From positions 17,906 to 81,905 of the forward strand of contig NZ_BBWZ01000019.1 in assembly GCF_001015055.1 (NCBI RefSeq): a DNA stretch of 64,000 nucleotides, in the 5' to 3' direction. Below, one piece after another: positions 18,430 through 25,992 of this stretch. Source of the DNA: Aneurinibacillus tyrosinisolvens. Lineage in GTDB: Bacteria > Bacillota > Bacilli > Aneurinibacillales > Aneurinibacillaceae. Each line of letters opens with the position of its first letter. The stretch's first letter is position 1. The position numbers and the translations under genes were made by a program. The notes below the pieces were generated by a model. That model worked only from the letters and a program-made list of their open reading frames with translations. It was not told the DNA's origin and ran no database searches.

Positions 18430-18811
18430 CCAAACATGAGAATCTAAGGAAAAAACGGAATGAAAGCAGGTTATGGCTTTGGGATAACCCTCTCATTCAG
18501 TTACACATCATAACTATTGTTGTTAGCATTGGAACATGGTATGATGAATATATATTTTATTTTCATTTTTATTATCTCTCCATTCTCAAGCGAGAAAGGA
18601 GCCTTATGGTAAATTTTTTAACTTAGGGAGCTTTCCCCATTCTAATAATGACTTTGATGTAGAATCCTTAGTGTACTTTTTAATGACTAAGGTTATTTTT
18701 ATTTTCAAAACGCCTGTTGGCGGAGTATGTCTTTTTGACACTCCTGCTGACAGGCGTTTTTTTATATACAGCCATACATAAACATCACTTTACTTTAAAG
18801 GAGAATGACAA
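18430..18811 (+). promoter_or_regulatory. Structured leader upstream of the conjugation operon
   Basis: No gene in these 382 bp. They hold a hairpin CTCCATTCTC / GAGAAAGGAG with apical AAGC (18578-18601) followed by GCCTTA. Then come a terminator-like CCTTAGT / ACTAAGG plus TTATTTTTATTTT (18667-18704) and a stronger one, AACGCCTG / CAGGCGTT plus a T-run (18709-18767). The first hairpin resembles that at 10595-10618, with different stem bases that still pair, and stands about 210 bp from the gene start in both cases. A regulated-readthrough leader is likely. Confidence 0.6.
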
Positions 18812-19120
18812 ATGGTTTACAAGAGCCCACAAATTACTGCTGACATTTTAGAAAATATTGCAAAATCCGTTAATTCCAACTCGCTGTATGAGGGATTAAC
18901 AGTAGAGCAGCAAGAGTATATGCAAATGTTATTAAGAAACAAAGACATTCGCGCTTTGCCAATTGATAAAGTACGTAAAATCGCCATTGCAAAAGCAAAA
19001 AGCGAGAGAAGAAAAGACATACTCACGGTGCTTAAATTCGGGGGTACTCTTTTGCTCACTAGCGTTATGTTCTATGCCTTAATTTTTTTTGGAAGTGCTG
19101 TAATAGCGTTGACTAAATAA
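18812..19120 (+). CDS. Small tail-anchored membrane protein (102 aa)
   Basis: The protein is cytoplasmic and helical with many Lys/Arg (residues 1-72), then has one transmembrane segment (about 75-98) ending in LTK. ATG follows AAAGGAG. It is the first gene after the structured leader and 24 bp upstream of another membrane-anchored protein. A role in the conjugation envelope complex is positional inference. Confidence 0.55.
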   Translation: MVYKSPQITADILENIAKSVNSNSLYEGLTVEQQEYMQMLLRNKDIRALPIDKVRKIAIAKAKSERRKDILTVLKFGGTLLLTSVMFYALIFFGSAVIALTK

Positions 19121-19144
19121 CCTTTTTGGGAGGCATTTTTTCAC

Positions 19145-20287
19145 ATGAGACTATGGAAAGTGTTAATCATCATGGCCGCATTTATGATTATGCTGCCGAT
19201 TTCAATTAATCTGCTTTTCTATACACGGTTGAGCATGGAGTTAAACATTGGACGTTTTTCATTAGGTGGGTTTGCTGTATTGGTATACCTAGCTATCCCT
19301 GGTTTTGTTGGAATGATCGCAGGATTATGCGCGGCATTGGGTGATAGAACACCCTCTCCCCATCAAGTGCATGCCACAGGTCAAACCTTTAGGTATGGTC
19401 GTCGTCGTCAATTGGAACTTGAAATGGCACAGGAAGCACAACAAGCATCTAACCATTCACCAGCTCCAATTGCTGCTGCATCCGTACCGGTTCAACCAGC
19501 GATAGAAGAACCTGCACAACCGACTTTAACGATTGTTCCTGAACCCATGCCGTCTCAAATCGTAACTAAACCAACGGAATCAATCGTTGCAGAAGCGAAT
19601 ACAGAAGAAGAGCAGACTGAGGGAACCGCAGAATTCGATGCCATGGTAGACGAATTACTAACCAATCACCTTGCCGAAGAGGAACAATATAGCACGAGCG
19701 AACCGGGCGAGGATATGACAGAAGCACTTGCCAGCTTGATTAAGGCGGTAAGCCAGGATGAATCAAATTCACAAGAATGGACGCCTTCATTGAGCTCCAA
19801 TGAACTTGACAGAGGTTTCGATGAAATGTTAGCTAATGAATCCCAATGGACAGCATCAATCAATCCAGAGGAAATCGAGAACGGTTTTCATGACTTGTTA
19901 GCAAATGAACCAGACAACACACCGTCTCATTTTTCGGGCGAGAACGAAAATGAGTTTTTCAATTCAGGTATCCCTTTCCATGAGCACCACATTATTACGC
20001 AGCGTTATGGAGAGGAAATTGCCAGCAAAATAACAACCACACCGGAACTCGGCCCACGACAATTTCACGATGTTATGCTCGTTGAAATCGTGGATGGGGA
20101 AATCGAATACGGTGGAAAACGAACAAGATTAACCGGAAATGTCCCTTGCGAAAATGGTGTATCCCTTATCAGAGGGCAATTTGTCAGCGGAGACACCTTT
20201 CGGATTTTTTCTTGGGAAACGGTAGAGGCAGTAAAAGGAGCAGCTGGTATGTTCGATAGTGAGAAACAATATACAGCAATTATGTAG
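19145..20287 (+). CDS. Membrane-anchored acidic protein with short repeats
   Basis: The 380-residue product starts with two transmembrane helices (about 5-27 and 37-60). A long Glu/Pro-rich region (90-280) contains three related acidic motifs (FDEMLANE, FHDLLANE and FDAMVDELL, each within E-x-x-x-G-F-[DH] contexts). A compact C-terminal domain (about 285-380) has beta-strand patterns (GKRTRLTG, RGQFVSGDTFRIF). The acidic motifs look like repeated short binding peptides. No known family. SD GGGAGG precedes ATG 19145. Confidence 0.55.
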   Translation: MRLWKVLIIMAAFMIMLPISINLLFYTRLSMELNIGRFSLGGFAVLVYLAIPGFVGMIAGLCAALGDRTPSPHQVHATGQTFRYGRRRQLELEMAQEAQQASNHSPAPIAAASVPVQPAIEEPAQPTLTIVPEPMPSQIVTKPTESIVAEANTEEEQTEGTAEFDAMVDELLTNHLAEEEQYSTSEPGEDMTEALASLIKAVSQDESNSQEWTPSLSSNELDRGFDEMLANESQWTASINPEEIENGFHDLLANEPDNTPSHFSGENENEFFNSGIPFHEHHIITQRYGEEIASKITTTPELGPRQFHDVMLVEIVDGEIEYGGKRTRLTGNVPCENGVSLIRGQFVSGDTFRIFSWETVEAVKGAAGMFDSEKQYTAIM

Positions 20288-20332
20288 GACTAAAGGTAAG
20301 GGATAGAGAAATAAACTTATATTTTCTCTTTC

Positions 20333-20400
20333 CTTCCCTATTATTTTATCCCATTATGCGTCGTTTAGATTATTCGTTTGGGCATAAAATCATAGGGAAG
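20333..20400. repeat. Near-perfect 20-bp inverted repeat
   Basis: CTTCCCTAT.ATTTTAT.CCC at 20333-20352 pairs with its complement at 20380-20400 around a 27-nt loop (about 18 of 20 positions). There is no T-run, so it does not look like a terminator. It may be a protein-binding dyad or a plasmid processing site. Confidence 0.5.
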
Positions 20401-20457
20401 GGCGGAGTTAATAGTTTCATAGTAGGTATTATTTTGAAAAATTTCAGTGAAACAAGT

Positions 20458-20488
20458 TGTTTAAACAGGTAAAATAATGTACTATAAT
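20458..20488 (+). promoter_or_regulatory. Promoter with TGTTTAAACA dyad
   Basis: The palindrome TGTTTAAACA (20458-20467) lies where the -35 would be for the -10 box TATAAT at 20483-20488. The centre-to-box distance (20.5 bp) matches the dyads at 36791 and 43352. Confidence 0.5.
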
Positions 20489-20627
20489 AACTATTACTGA
20501 TGCATTAATGAAATTTTCATGTTTTTTGACAATGATATTTTCATATAATTAGTGCCACCTGCCTATGAAATCTGCCCTTGATTATTTTTGGAATTATTAT
20601 ATAGGTCCAACGGGGAGGAAATTTTAC

Positions 20628-21026
20628 ATGAGTAACACTGGTAACAAAAAAAATGAGCTTAACAAAACTTTAATCAACGAAGTCAAACAAAAACTGCTCG
20701 ACAGCTCTTTTGAAATGGAAAAGAAGCCCGAAGGGACCATTCACTTCTTTGTTCGTAATGGTCTTGTGCAAATGCGTTATGAAGAAGAGGAAATTAATAT
20801 TGTTCAACAAGGCCAGGTAAACGAGCAGCCTGAACTACAACGGGTAGGGGTATCTTTGAAAGGTGTAAGTAACTTGATCCGTTTGGTAGGGAATGCTTTA
20901 GGGAGCGTTAAGCATAAGATTGATTACGGCGATATCATTATTAACTATTCCGTTCAAGAGGACGGGACCAACTTTGATAATGTAACCGCCAAAATCGTTC
21001 GTCATTACCATTACGCAAGGCAGTAA
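20628..21026 (+). CDS. Hypothetical protein (132 aa) before the pilin-like gene
   Basis: I choose ATG 20628 because GGGGAGGAA (20611-20619) is correctly spaced; the in-frame ATG 20565 lacks an SD. The protein is soluble, with a charged helical N-terminus and a C-terminal half in alternating strands. I do not recognise it. It precedes the conjugation genes but has its own promoter region upstream and another downstream. Confidence 0.55.
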   Translation: MSNTGNKKNELNKTLINEVKQKLLDSSFEMEKKPEGTIHFFVRNGLVQMRYEEEEINIVQQGQVNEQPELQRVGVSLKGVSNLIRLVGNALGSVKHKIDYGDIIINYSVQEDGTNFDNVTAKIVRHYHYARQ

Positions 21027-21034
21027 GGATATTA

Positions 21035-21063
21035 TTGACAACTTAGCCATTTAGAAGCATAAT
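21035..21063 (+). promoter_or_regulatory. Sigma-A promoter of the T4SS operon
   Basis: TTGACA (21035-21040), 17-bp spacer, CATAAT (21058-21063). It drives the leader terminator at 21111 and then the pilin-like gene. Confidence 0.7.
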
Positions 21064-21110
21064 GAATCTATCAAATTGCATTTAGCAATAACTACATAGA
21101 ATTATGACAA

Positions 21111-21169
21111 GAGGAAGCACCTCGACATTTGGGCATTAACGCCCTGATTTCGTGTGCTTCCTTTTTTTG
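21111..21169 (+). terminator. Leader terminator ahead of the pilin-like gene
   Basis: Stem GGAAGCAC / GTGCTTCC with an inner GGGC / GCCC hairpin and TTTTTTT tail, located between the promoter at 21035 and the gene at 21248. Confidence 0.75.
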
Positions 21170-21247
21170 TTCATTTTTAAAGGGGGTGATGCGCGCAAGA
21201 AGCCGTACATGAGGATTGCTTACAACAAATCCGAAAGGGGAAATTGT

Positions 21248-21610
21248 ATGAGCTTCATTAAAAAAGCAGCAGCAACAGTTAGTGCATCAGTAGCAACATT
21301 GGGTTTTTACGCTGGGCAGGCGTTCGCAGGTGGTACAGGAATTACAGTAGGAAAAGAAGTTTTTAACGATACATCGAATAACCCTATTCATGATAAGGGT
21401 GTACAGATTATCAAAATGGTTGGTGGAGTTGGCGGTATCGCTTTTACACTTGCGATTATGGTTATTGCTTTGTTCATCATTTTTGGTTCGATTTCACCAC
21501 AGAAACGGGGAACATTCTGGGTCGCTCTCATTTCTTGTATTGCGGGTGCATTTGTGTTCTTCGGAGCTTTTGGATTTGCCGAAGGAATCATGAGCTTGGC
21601 AACTACCTAA
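21248..21610 (+). CDS. Exported two-helix protein, VirB2/TrbC pilin-like
   Basis: Starting at ATG 21248 (AAAGGGGAAATTGT), the 120-residue product has a signal peptide with cleavage near A-F-A-G (residues 19-22). Two transmembrane segments follow (about 52-77 and 87-112), rich in Gly/Ala/Ile. This size and topology match the small pilin-type subunit (VirB2/TrbC-like) that usually precedes PrgI/VirB3 and VirB4 in type IV secretion operons. The order here, pilin-like - PrgI - VirB4, supports this. Sequence identity with a named family is not evident, so the assignment rests on topology and context. Confidence 0.6.
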   Translation: MSFIKKAAATVSASVATLGFYAGQAFAGGTGITVGKEVFNDTSNNPIHDKGVQIIKMVGGVGGIAFTLAIMVIALFIIFGSISPQKRGTFWVALISCIAGAFVFFGAFGFAEGIMSLATT

Positions 21611-21628
21611 AGCCAGTAGGCAGCAAAA

Positions 21629-21661
21629 GTAAAAGAGTGGTTAACTACCACTCTTTTATAC
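21629..21661 (+). terminator. Intra-operon terminator
   Basis: Perfect stem AAAGAGTGGT / ACCACTCTTT with TTTAT tail between the pilin-like gene and prgI-like gene. Confidence 0.75.
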
Positions 21662-21696
21662 AATGACCTGACAGTAAAACGAAATGAGGTGAAAGT

Positions 21697-21999
21697 ATGG
21701 AAATTGTCGTTCCAATTGATATTACCGCAGAAGAAAAGGAAATCCTGGCGATTTTCAGTAAACGACAGTTTATGCTCGTTTTTCCAACGGGTGTCTTGTC
21801 TCTCATTTTTCTTCTCTACGGTAACATTCCCTTCCTACCTACCGTTCCCGACATGATTTTACGTGGATTGATTTCGTTTCTTGCTTTGGGGATTGCACTT
21901 TTGCTTGCATATTTCAAAGTAGATAAATACGAGCAATATGCAAGTGAATATGTCGTCACCCAACTCAAATTCTGGCGATCTCAGAAAACGTACTATTAG
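21697..21999 (+). CDS. prgI: PrgI-family (VirB3-like) conjugation protein
   Basis: The 100-residue protein begins with VVPIDITAEEKEILAIFSKRQ, the typical PrgI-family opening (P.d......k.l..ltkRQ). Two close transmembrane helices follow (about 28-45 and 52-70), then a basic/aromatic tail. PrgI/VirB3 proteins sit in the membrane and work with VirB4 at the base of the mating channel. ATG follows GAGGTGAAAGT. The next gene begins 12 bp later. Confidence 0.8.
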   Translation: MEIVVPIDITAEEKEILAIFSKRQFMLVFPTGVLSLIFLLYGNIPFLPTVPDMILRGLISFLALGIALLLAYFKVDKYEQYASEYVVTQLKFWRSQKTYY

Positions 22000-22011
22000 G
22001 AGGCAGAAGGA

Positions 22012-22953
22012 TTGTCTATTTTTGATTTTATTATCTATTTCACGATGGGAACGTTTGGCGTTACTCTAATTTTTCTCTTCTATGCGAAAAAGAGAATGGA
22101 CAATAACGAGCCCATTTTCGGATGGCAGAGAAAGCAATATCTAGAGGAGCAGGGAATGAAATCTCCTGCTGCCAACGATAAGGATAAGAAAAAGAAGAAG
22201 AAAAAGAAGAAAAACGACAATGTAATGACACTGGCCGATTTAGTAGGAATTCAAGACGTTCGACACGGGATTTTTGAGAAGGACAAAAATGAGTACTGTG
22301 TTATTATCAGCACGGATTCAGTAAACTTTGACCTTCTTAACGAATCCGCCCAAAGCTCCATTATTCTAGGCTATCAAAGTTTGTTTAAGGTTATCCGGTT
22401 TCCGGTTCAACTTCTTGCCCAGGCGGTTCGCCAGGATTTACGCAAAGAAGAAAAGCGGTTTATGGCGAACCTTGAGAGCTGTAACGACCAGACAACAGAC
22501 TATAACACGAAAGTAATTCGTTACATCAAGTCTCGAAGTGAAAATGAATTCCGTATTGCCCTTCGGATTTACTATGTCATCTCGTATACGTATGAGGTTA
22601 GCCGTATGGCGAAATTAACACCGGAGCAGAAGGAAAGAAAAATCGCTCAAGAGTTATGGATGCGTGCGAGTACCGTTATGAAAATGTTAAAACGTGCCCG
22701 GCTTGAATCTAACCTTCTTGACAGCCTTCATGCGATGGAAGTCATGAAGCGAGCCTTGAACCGTGATCGTATGCTTGTCAATCCGATTGAAAGTCTGGTT
22801 GAGGACGGACGTGAGAAAAACTTTCCTTTTATTACGGCGGACGCAACAACGTTGCCAGGTTATGAGGATCTTGTTAGCTCTGTAGAGGAGGTGCGAAAAC
22901 TTGTTGAAGAAACTAAAGGCATGGAAAAAATCTTCGGGGAAGAAGCAATCTGA
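22012..22953 (+). CDS. Membrane-anchored VirB4-associated conjugation protein
   Basis: TTG start behind AGGAGG. The product has one N-terminal transmembrane helix (about 3-23), a striking run of nine lysines (about 59-70) and a soluble, mostly helical domain (about 75-313). The soluble part contains V-I-I-S-T-D-S-V-N-F-D-L and S-I-I-L-G-Y-Q-S-L, like the N-terminal part of TraC/TraE-type ATPases that read external and internal forces in the channel. The downstream VirB4 gene starts inside its last 53 bases, so the two proteins are translationally coupled and probably form one ATPase unit. Exact family name not assigned. Confidence 0.6.
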   Translation: MSIFDFIIYFTMGTFGVTLIFLFYAKKRMDNNEPIFGWQRKQYLEEQGMKSPAANDKDKKKKKKKKKNDNVMTLADLVGIQDVRHGIFEKDKNEYCVIISTDSVNFDLLNESAQSSIILGYQSLFKVIRFPVQLLAQAVRQDLRKEEKRFMANLESCNDQTTDYNTKVIRYIKSRSENEFRIALRIYYVISYTYEVSRMAKLTPEQKERKIAQELWMRASTVMKMLKRARLESNLLDSLHAMEVMKRALNRDRMLVNPIESLVEDGREKNFPFITADATTLPGYEDLVSSVEEVRKLVEETKGMEKIFGEEAI

Positions 22954-25009
22954 GAACGAGCTTGATTTTGAATCTCTAGGAGAACTTGAGATGGAGGCAT
23001 CGGAAAAAGTAGAGGATGACATCGATCATCAAAAGACCGGCTACCCAAGTTTGGTAGAAAACATGTTGAATGACGGTATCACTTTTCATAATGATCACTT
23101 TGTCATTCAGACAGGGCTGGGAAACATCAAGTACGGTCGCTCCTTTTTCTTTAAGCCATCGGGTTATCCTCGGACAGTTCGTGTCGGTTGGATTGAGGGG
23201 ATGTTGACCGGTGAAGATATGGATGTATCGGTACATATCAATCCCATCGACAGAAACTCGGCCATCAAAAAGCTACAGGACAAGATTGACGAATTAGATA
23301 CCGTTATCCATAGTGCCTACAAGAGAGGCGATCAGGGCAAGTATGAAGATGCTGCTCAAAAGAAGGAAGATACAAAATTCTTACAGCGGAATATTAAAAA
23401 TAACCGCAATGGTCTGTACTACGTCAGCATTCACGGAACTATTTTCGCTAATTCCCTTGAGGAATTAAATGAAAAATGCGTGGATTTAGAAGGTACAATG
23501 GGTGGCGAATCCATTGAGTTGATTAGTGCTTACGGCAGACAAAAGGAAGGATTCCTTTCCACGCTGCCACTGGGCAAAAATCATTTAACCAAGTCTGAAA
23601 GAAACCTTGACCAACTATCTTTGACAGCCATCTTCCCGCACAGCTCGTCGAAGCTCAACCATACAGGCGGAATGCCGATTGGTGTGTATGACAGAGAATA
23701 CGTGTATTTCAATCAATTTGATAAAAAATTGAATAATTACTCAATGGGTATATTCGGGGAATCCGGAGCGGGAAAAGGGGTATTCGTCAAACAAATTATT
23801 GGCCGCGGACCGATGGATGGAATAAAAAAGCACATTATCATAGACGTGGAGCCAGAGTATATTGCTTTAACGGAAGCTCTAGGTGGGGTAGTAATCCCGC
23901 TTACCGCAAATAAAGACCCGAATGCCAACCGAATTAACCCGCTCGATATCTACCCGGAAAAAGAAGTCAAAAATAAGGGAAGAGAAAACGAGTATATCGT
24001 AGAAAAAATAAATATTAACGACAAAATTAAGGAAGTTTTAGAATTTTTCAAGGTAATGAAAGAGTCATGTCATCCAACCTCTAAAGGGTTAACGCCGATT
24101 GAGATTGGCGTGCTGAATGACATTTTAGAAGTTTTGTATGCGGAGAAAGGTGTAACTGAAAATCCGGACTCCATCTGGCAGCAGATTGAAGATATTGATA
24201 ATAAGGGAAAAATTACTTGGAAAAAAGCTTATACAGAGATGCCTACTATTACGGACGTATATAATCGTCTGGTGGAAGAGATTGAAGGCGGATATAAGGA
24301 ATTACAAGAAATCACCAATGTTGTCAAACTGTTTACCAAGGGAAAAGCTTTCGGTCTTTTTGACGGTCAGACCCGTATTCAGTCCACCACAGGATTGTCT
24401 CTTGAAGAAGCTCCCATTGTTACATTTGACATTAGTAAACTGTCAGCCAACGGGATTGAGCGCCCACTTACTCAGCACGTACTGATGACGTATATTTGGG
24501 AAAGATTTGTTAAATCTGATCCGAAAAGTAAAAAAAGGATAATTTTAGATGAAGCCTGGATGATGCTAAAGTACAAGGCGATGCTCGAATTCTTACAGTT
24601 GCTCAGCGCGCGTGGGAGAAAATGGAACGTATCTCTTACTCTTGTATCTCAGCGATATGAAATGTTCCATCGAATCCAAGAAGCGAAGGATGTTTTGGCC
24701 CAGTTCAACACTGTTGCCTTTATGAAACAATCCGACGAGGATATAGAGCCCATACTCGAAACCTTCAAATTTTCGCAAGAAGTCGGTGAAATGATTCGTA
24801 CCGCGGACACGGGCGACGTCATTATGAAGGCGGGTAAAGAAATTGTTGCCTTCCGTTCTGAGCCGACGCCGGATGAATGGCCGTATCTGAATACAAACCA
24901 AAATATTGATATGTCAAAACCGGAGAATCGACGTACCCGTAAGGACGAACTCCAATTTCTTGAAGAAGAAGTGGAGTATGACGAACTTTATGGGGATGGG
25001 GTTGCCTAA
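22901..25009 (+). CDS. virB4: VirB4-family conjugation ATPase
   Basis: A 702-residue ATPase with Walker A G-E-S-G-A-G-K-G (about 286-293) and Walker B R-I-I-L-D-E-A-W (about 546-553). The downstream motif L-V-S-Q-R-Y-E (about 583-589) and a C-terminal F-R-S-E-P-T segment follow the VirB4/TraE pattern. VirB4 hexamers power assembly of the mating channel at the membrane. It starts at TTG 22901 with AGGAGG just upstream, inside the previous gene, and its TAA overlaps the ATG of the next gene (TAATG). This is the strongest marker of a type IV secretion system here. Confidence 0.92.
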   Translation: MLKKLKAWKKSSGKKQSENELDFESLGELEMEASEKVEDDIDHQKTGYPSLVENMLNDGITFHNDHFVIQTGLGNIKYGRSFFFKPSGYPRTVRVGWIEGMLTGEDMDVSVHINPIDRNSAIKKLQDKIDELDTVIHSAYKRGDQGKYEDAAQKKEDTKFLQRNIKNNRNGLYYVSIHGTIFANSLEELNEKCVDLEGTMGGESIELISAYGRQKEGFLSTLPLGKNHLTKSERNLDQLSLTAIFPHSSSKLNHTGGMPIGVYDREYVYFNQFDKKLNNYSMGIFGESGAGKGVFVKQIIGRGPMDGIKKHIIIDVEPEYIALTEALGGVVIPLTANKDPNANRINPLDIYPEKEVKNKGRENEYIVEKININDKIKEVLEFFKVMKESCHPTSKGLTPIEIGVLNDILEVLYAEKGVTENPDSIWQQIEDIDNKGKITWKKAYTEMPTITDVYNRLVEEIEGGYKELQEITNVVKLFTKGKAFGLFDGQTRIQSTTGLSLEEAPIVTFDISKLSANGIERPLTQHVLMTYIWERFVKSDPKSKKRIILDEAWMMLKYKAMLEFLQLLSARGRKWNVSLTLVSQRYEMFHRIQEAKDVLAQFNTVAFMKQSDEDIEPILETFKFSQEVGEMIRTADTGDVIMKAGKEIVAFRSEPTPDEWPYLNTNQNIDMSKPENRRTRKDELQFLEEEVEYDELYGDGVA

Positions 25010-25992
25010 TGAAAAAAAGCTACCTTGCCGTGTTTAGCTTTTTACTCGTACTGATTGTGTCATTGCCAGTATTCTCGCCTGGTAAAGCATTTGCAATTAT
25101 CGTACCTGGTACAACACCTACTCTGTCCAACGCTAGTGATACTGGATTTTCGTATCAAAAGACAACCCCGGTGCAAAAGGGAACATTCCGAGTTACAGCG
25201 TATAGTAACGGGATTACAGAAACAGGAAAAAAACCAGGGGATGCAGGTTATGGCGTAACCGCTTCGGGAACAACAGCTACTTCAAACCGAACTATTGCGG
25301 TTGATCCATCAGTAATACCATTAGGATCTGTTGTGCAGATTGAGGGTTACTCAGGATATTTTATAGCGGAGGACACAGGTAGCGCAATCAAAGGGAATGA
25401 CATTGATATGTTCTATGCTAATCCAGCTGACACAAAGAATTATCCTAACCCTCAAGCTAAAGTAACGATTGTTGGTACGGTTGACTTAAAAACGTTGGGC
25501 GGGACCGTGACCGGAAATGGTACAGTCGGTGGAGGAGCTGGCGGTGTTAAAGAGGCAAAGGAAGGCGAAGTTGTAACCACAGAATTTCGTCAGCAAATCC
25601 AACAAACGAAAGAGAATTCAAGCATCCTCGAAAAGTTTTTAGTAGGACAAGCAGAAAACCTCTTTAATATTGGTGGAATTAACTCTTTGCAAAACTTAGT
25701 GTTTGGGGATCCGTATAAAGTTTGGCTTGATGATGAAAAAGAGCCCATGTTATATGCGCTGTTCTCCCAAACAGAGTTTGACAAAATCATTAAACCGATG
25801 TGTTCGCTATTCATGGGAGCCTATGCCGTATTTGTTGTTCTGGCTATTATGCTATCCGCGTTGAAACTAGGGGTTGGAGCTCTTCGACCACAGGCTCGGG
25901 CAGACTTTTGGCAAGACATTAATATGTGGGTCCTATCTGCGTTTTTTTGTTTCCACGTTCCTATGGTTTTCAGAAATTCTATTCGGATTTAA
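25009..25992 (+). CDS. 3D-domain cell-wall hydrolase / VirB6-like protein, N-terminal part (frameshifted)
   Basis: The signal peptide (cleavage near residue 29, AFA-I) is followed by a 3D domain. This has an RVTAY opening, an AVDPSVIPLGS motif and an A-E-D-T-G..I-K-G-N-D-I-D-M-F-Y motif, spanning about residues 64-165 (the MltA/3D beta-barrel fold with the conserved aspartates). A Gly-rich linker, a helical region and a transmembrane helix (about 267-290) follow. The frame breaks at a run of seven T (25942-25948). With six T the protein would continue as ...NMWVLSAFF-VSTFLWFSEILFGFNEG into the next frame. The full protein (about 1,070 aa) would fuse a peptidoglycan-remodelling head to a polytopic VirB6/TrbL-like channel part. 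Confidence 0.75.
   Translation: MKKSYLAVFSFLLVLIVSLPVFSPGKAFAIIVPGTTPTLSNASDTGFSYQKTTPVQKGTFRVTAYSNGITETGKKPGDAGYGVTASGTTATSNRTIAVDPSVIPLGSVVQIEGYSGYFIAEDTGSAIKGNDIDMFYANPADTKNYPNPQAKVTIVGTVDLKTLGGTVTGNGTVGGGAGGVKEAKEGEVVTTEFRQQIQQTKENSSILEKFLVGQAENLFNIGGINSLQNLVFGDPYKVWLDDEKEPMLYALFSQTEFDKIIKPMCSLFMGAYAVFVVLAIMLSALKLGVGALRPQARADFWQDINMWVLSAFFCFHVPMVFRNSIRI

Noticed and set aside
25874..25948. An independent start for the VirB6-like protein upstream of the T7 run
   Set aside because: The frame upstream of the T run is a shadow of the 3D-domain gene and lacks an SD; the joined protein makes a continuous membrane helix.
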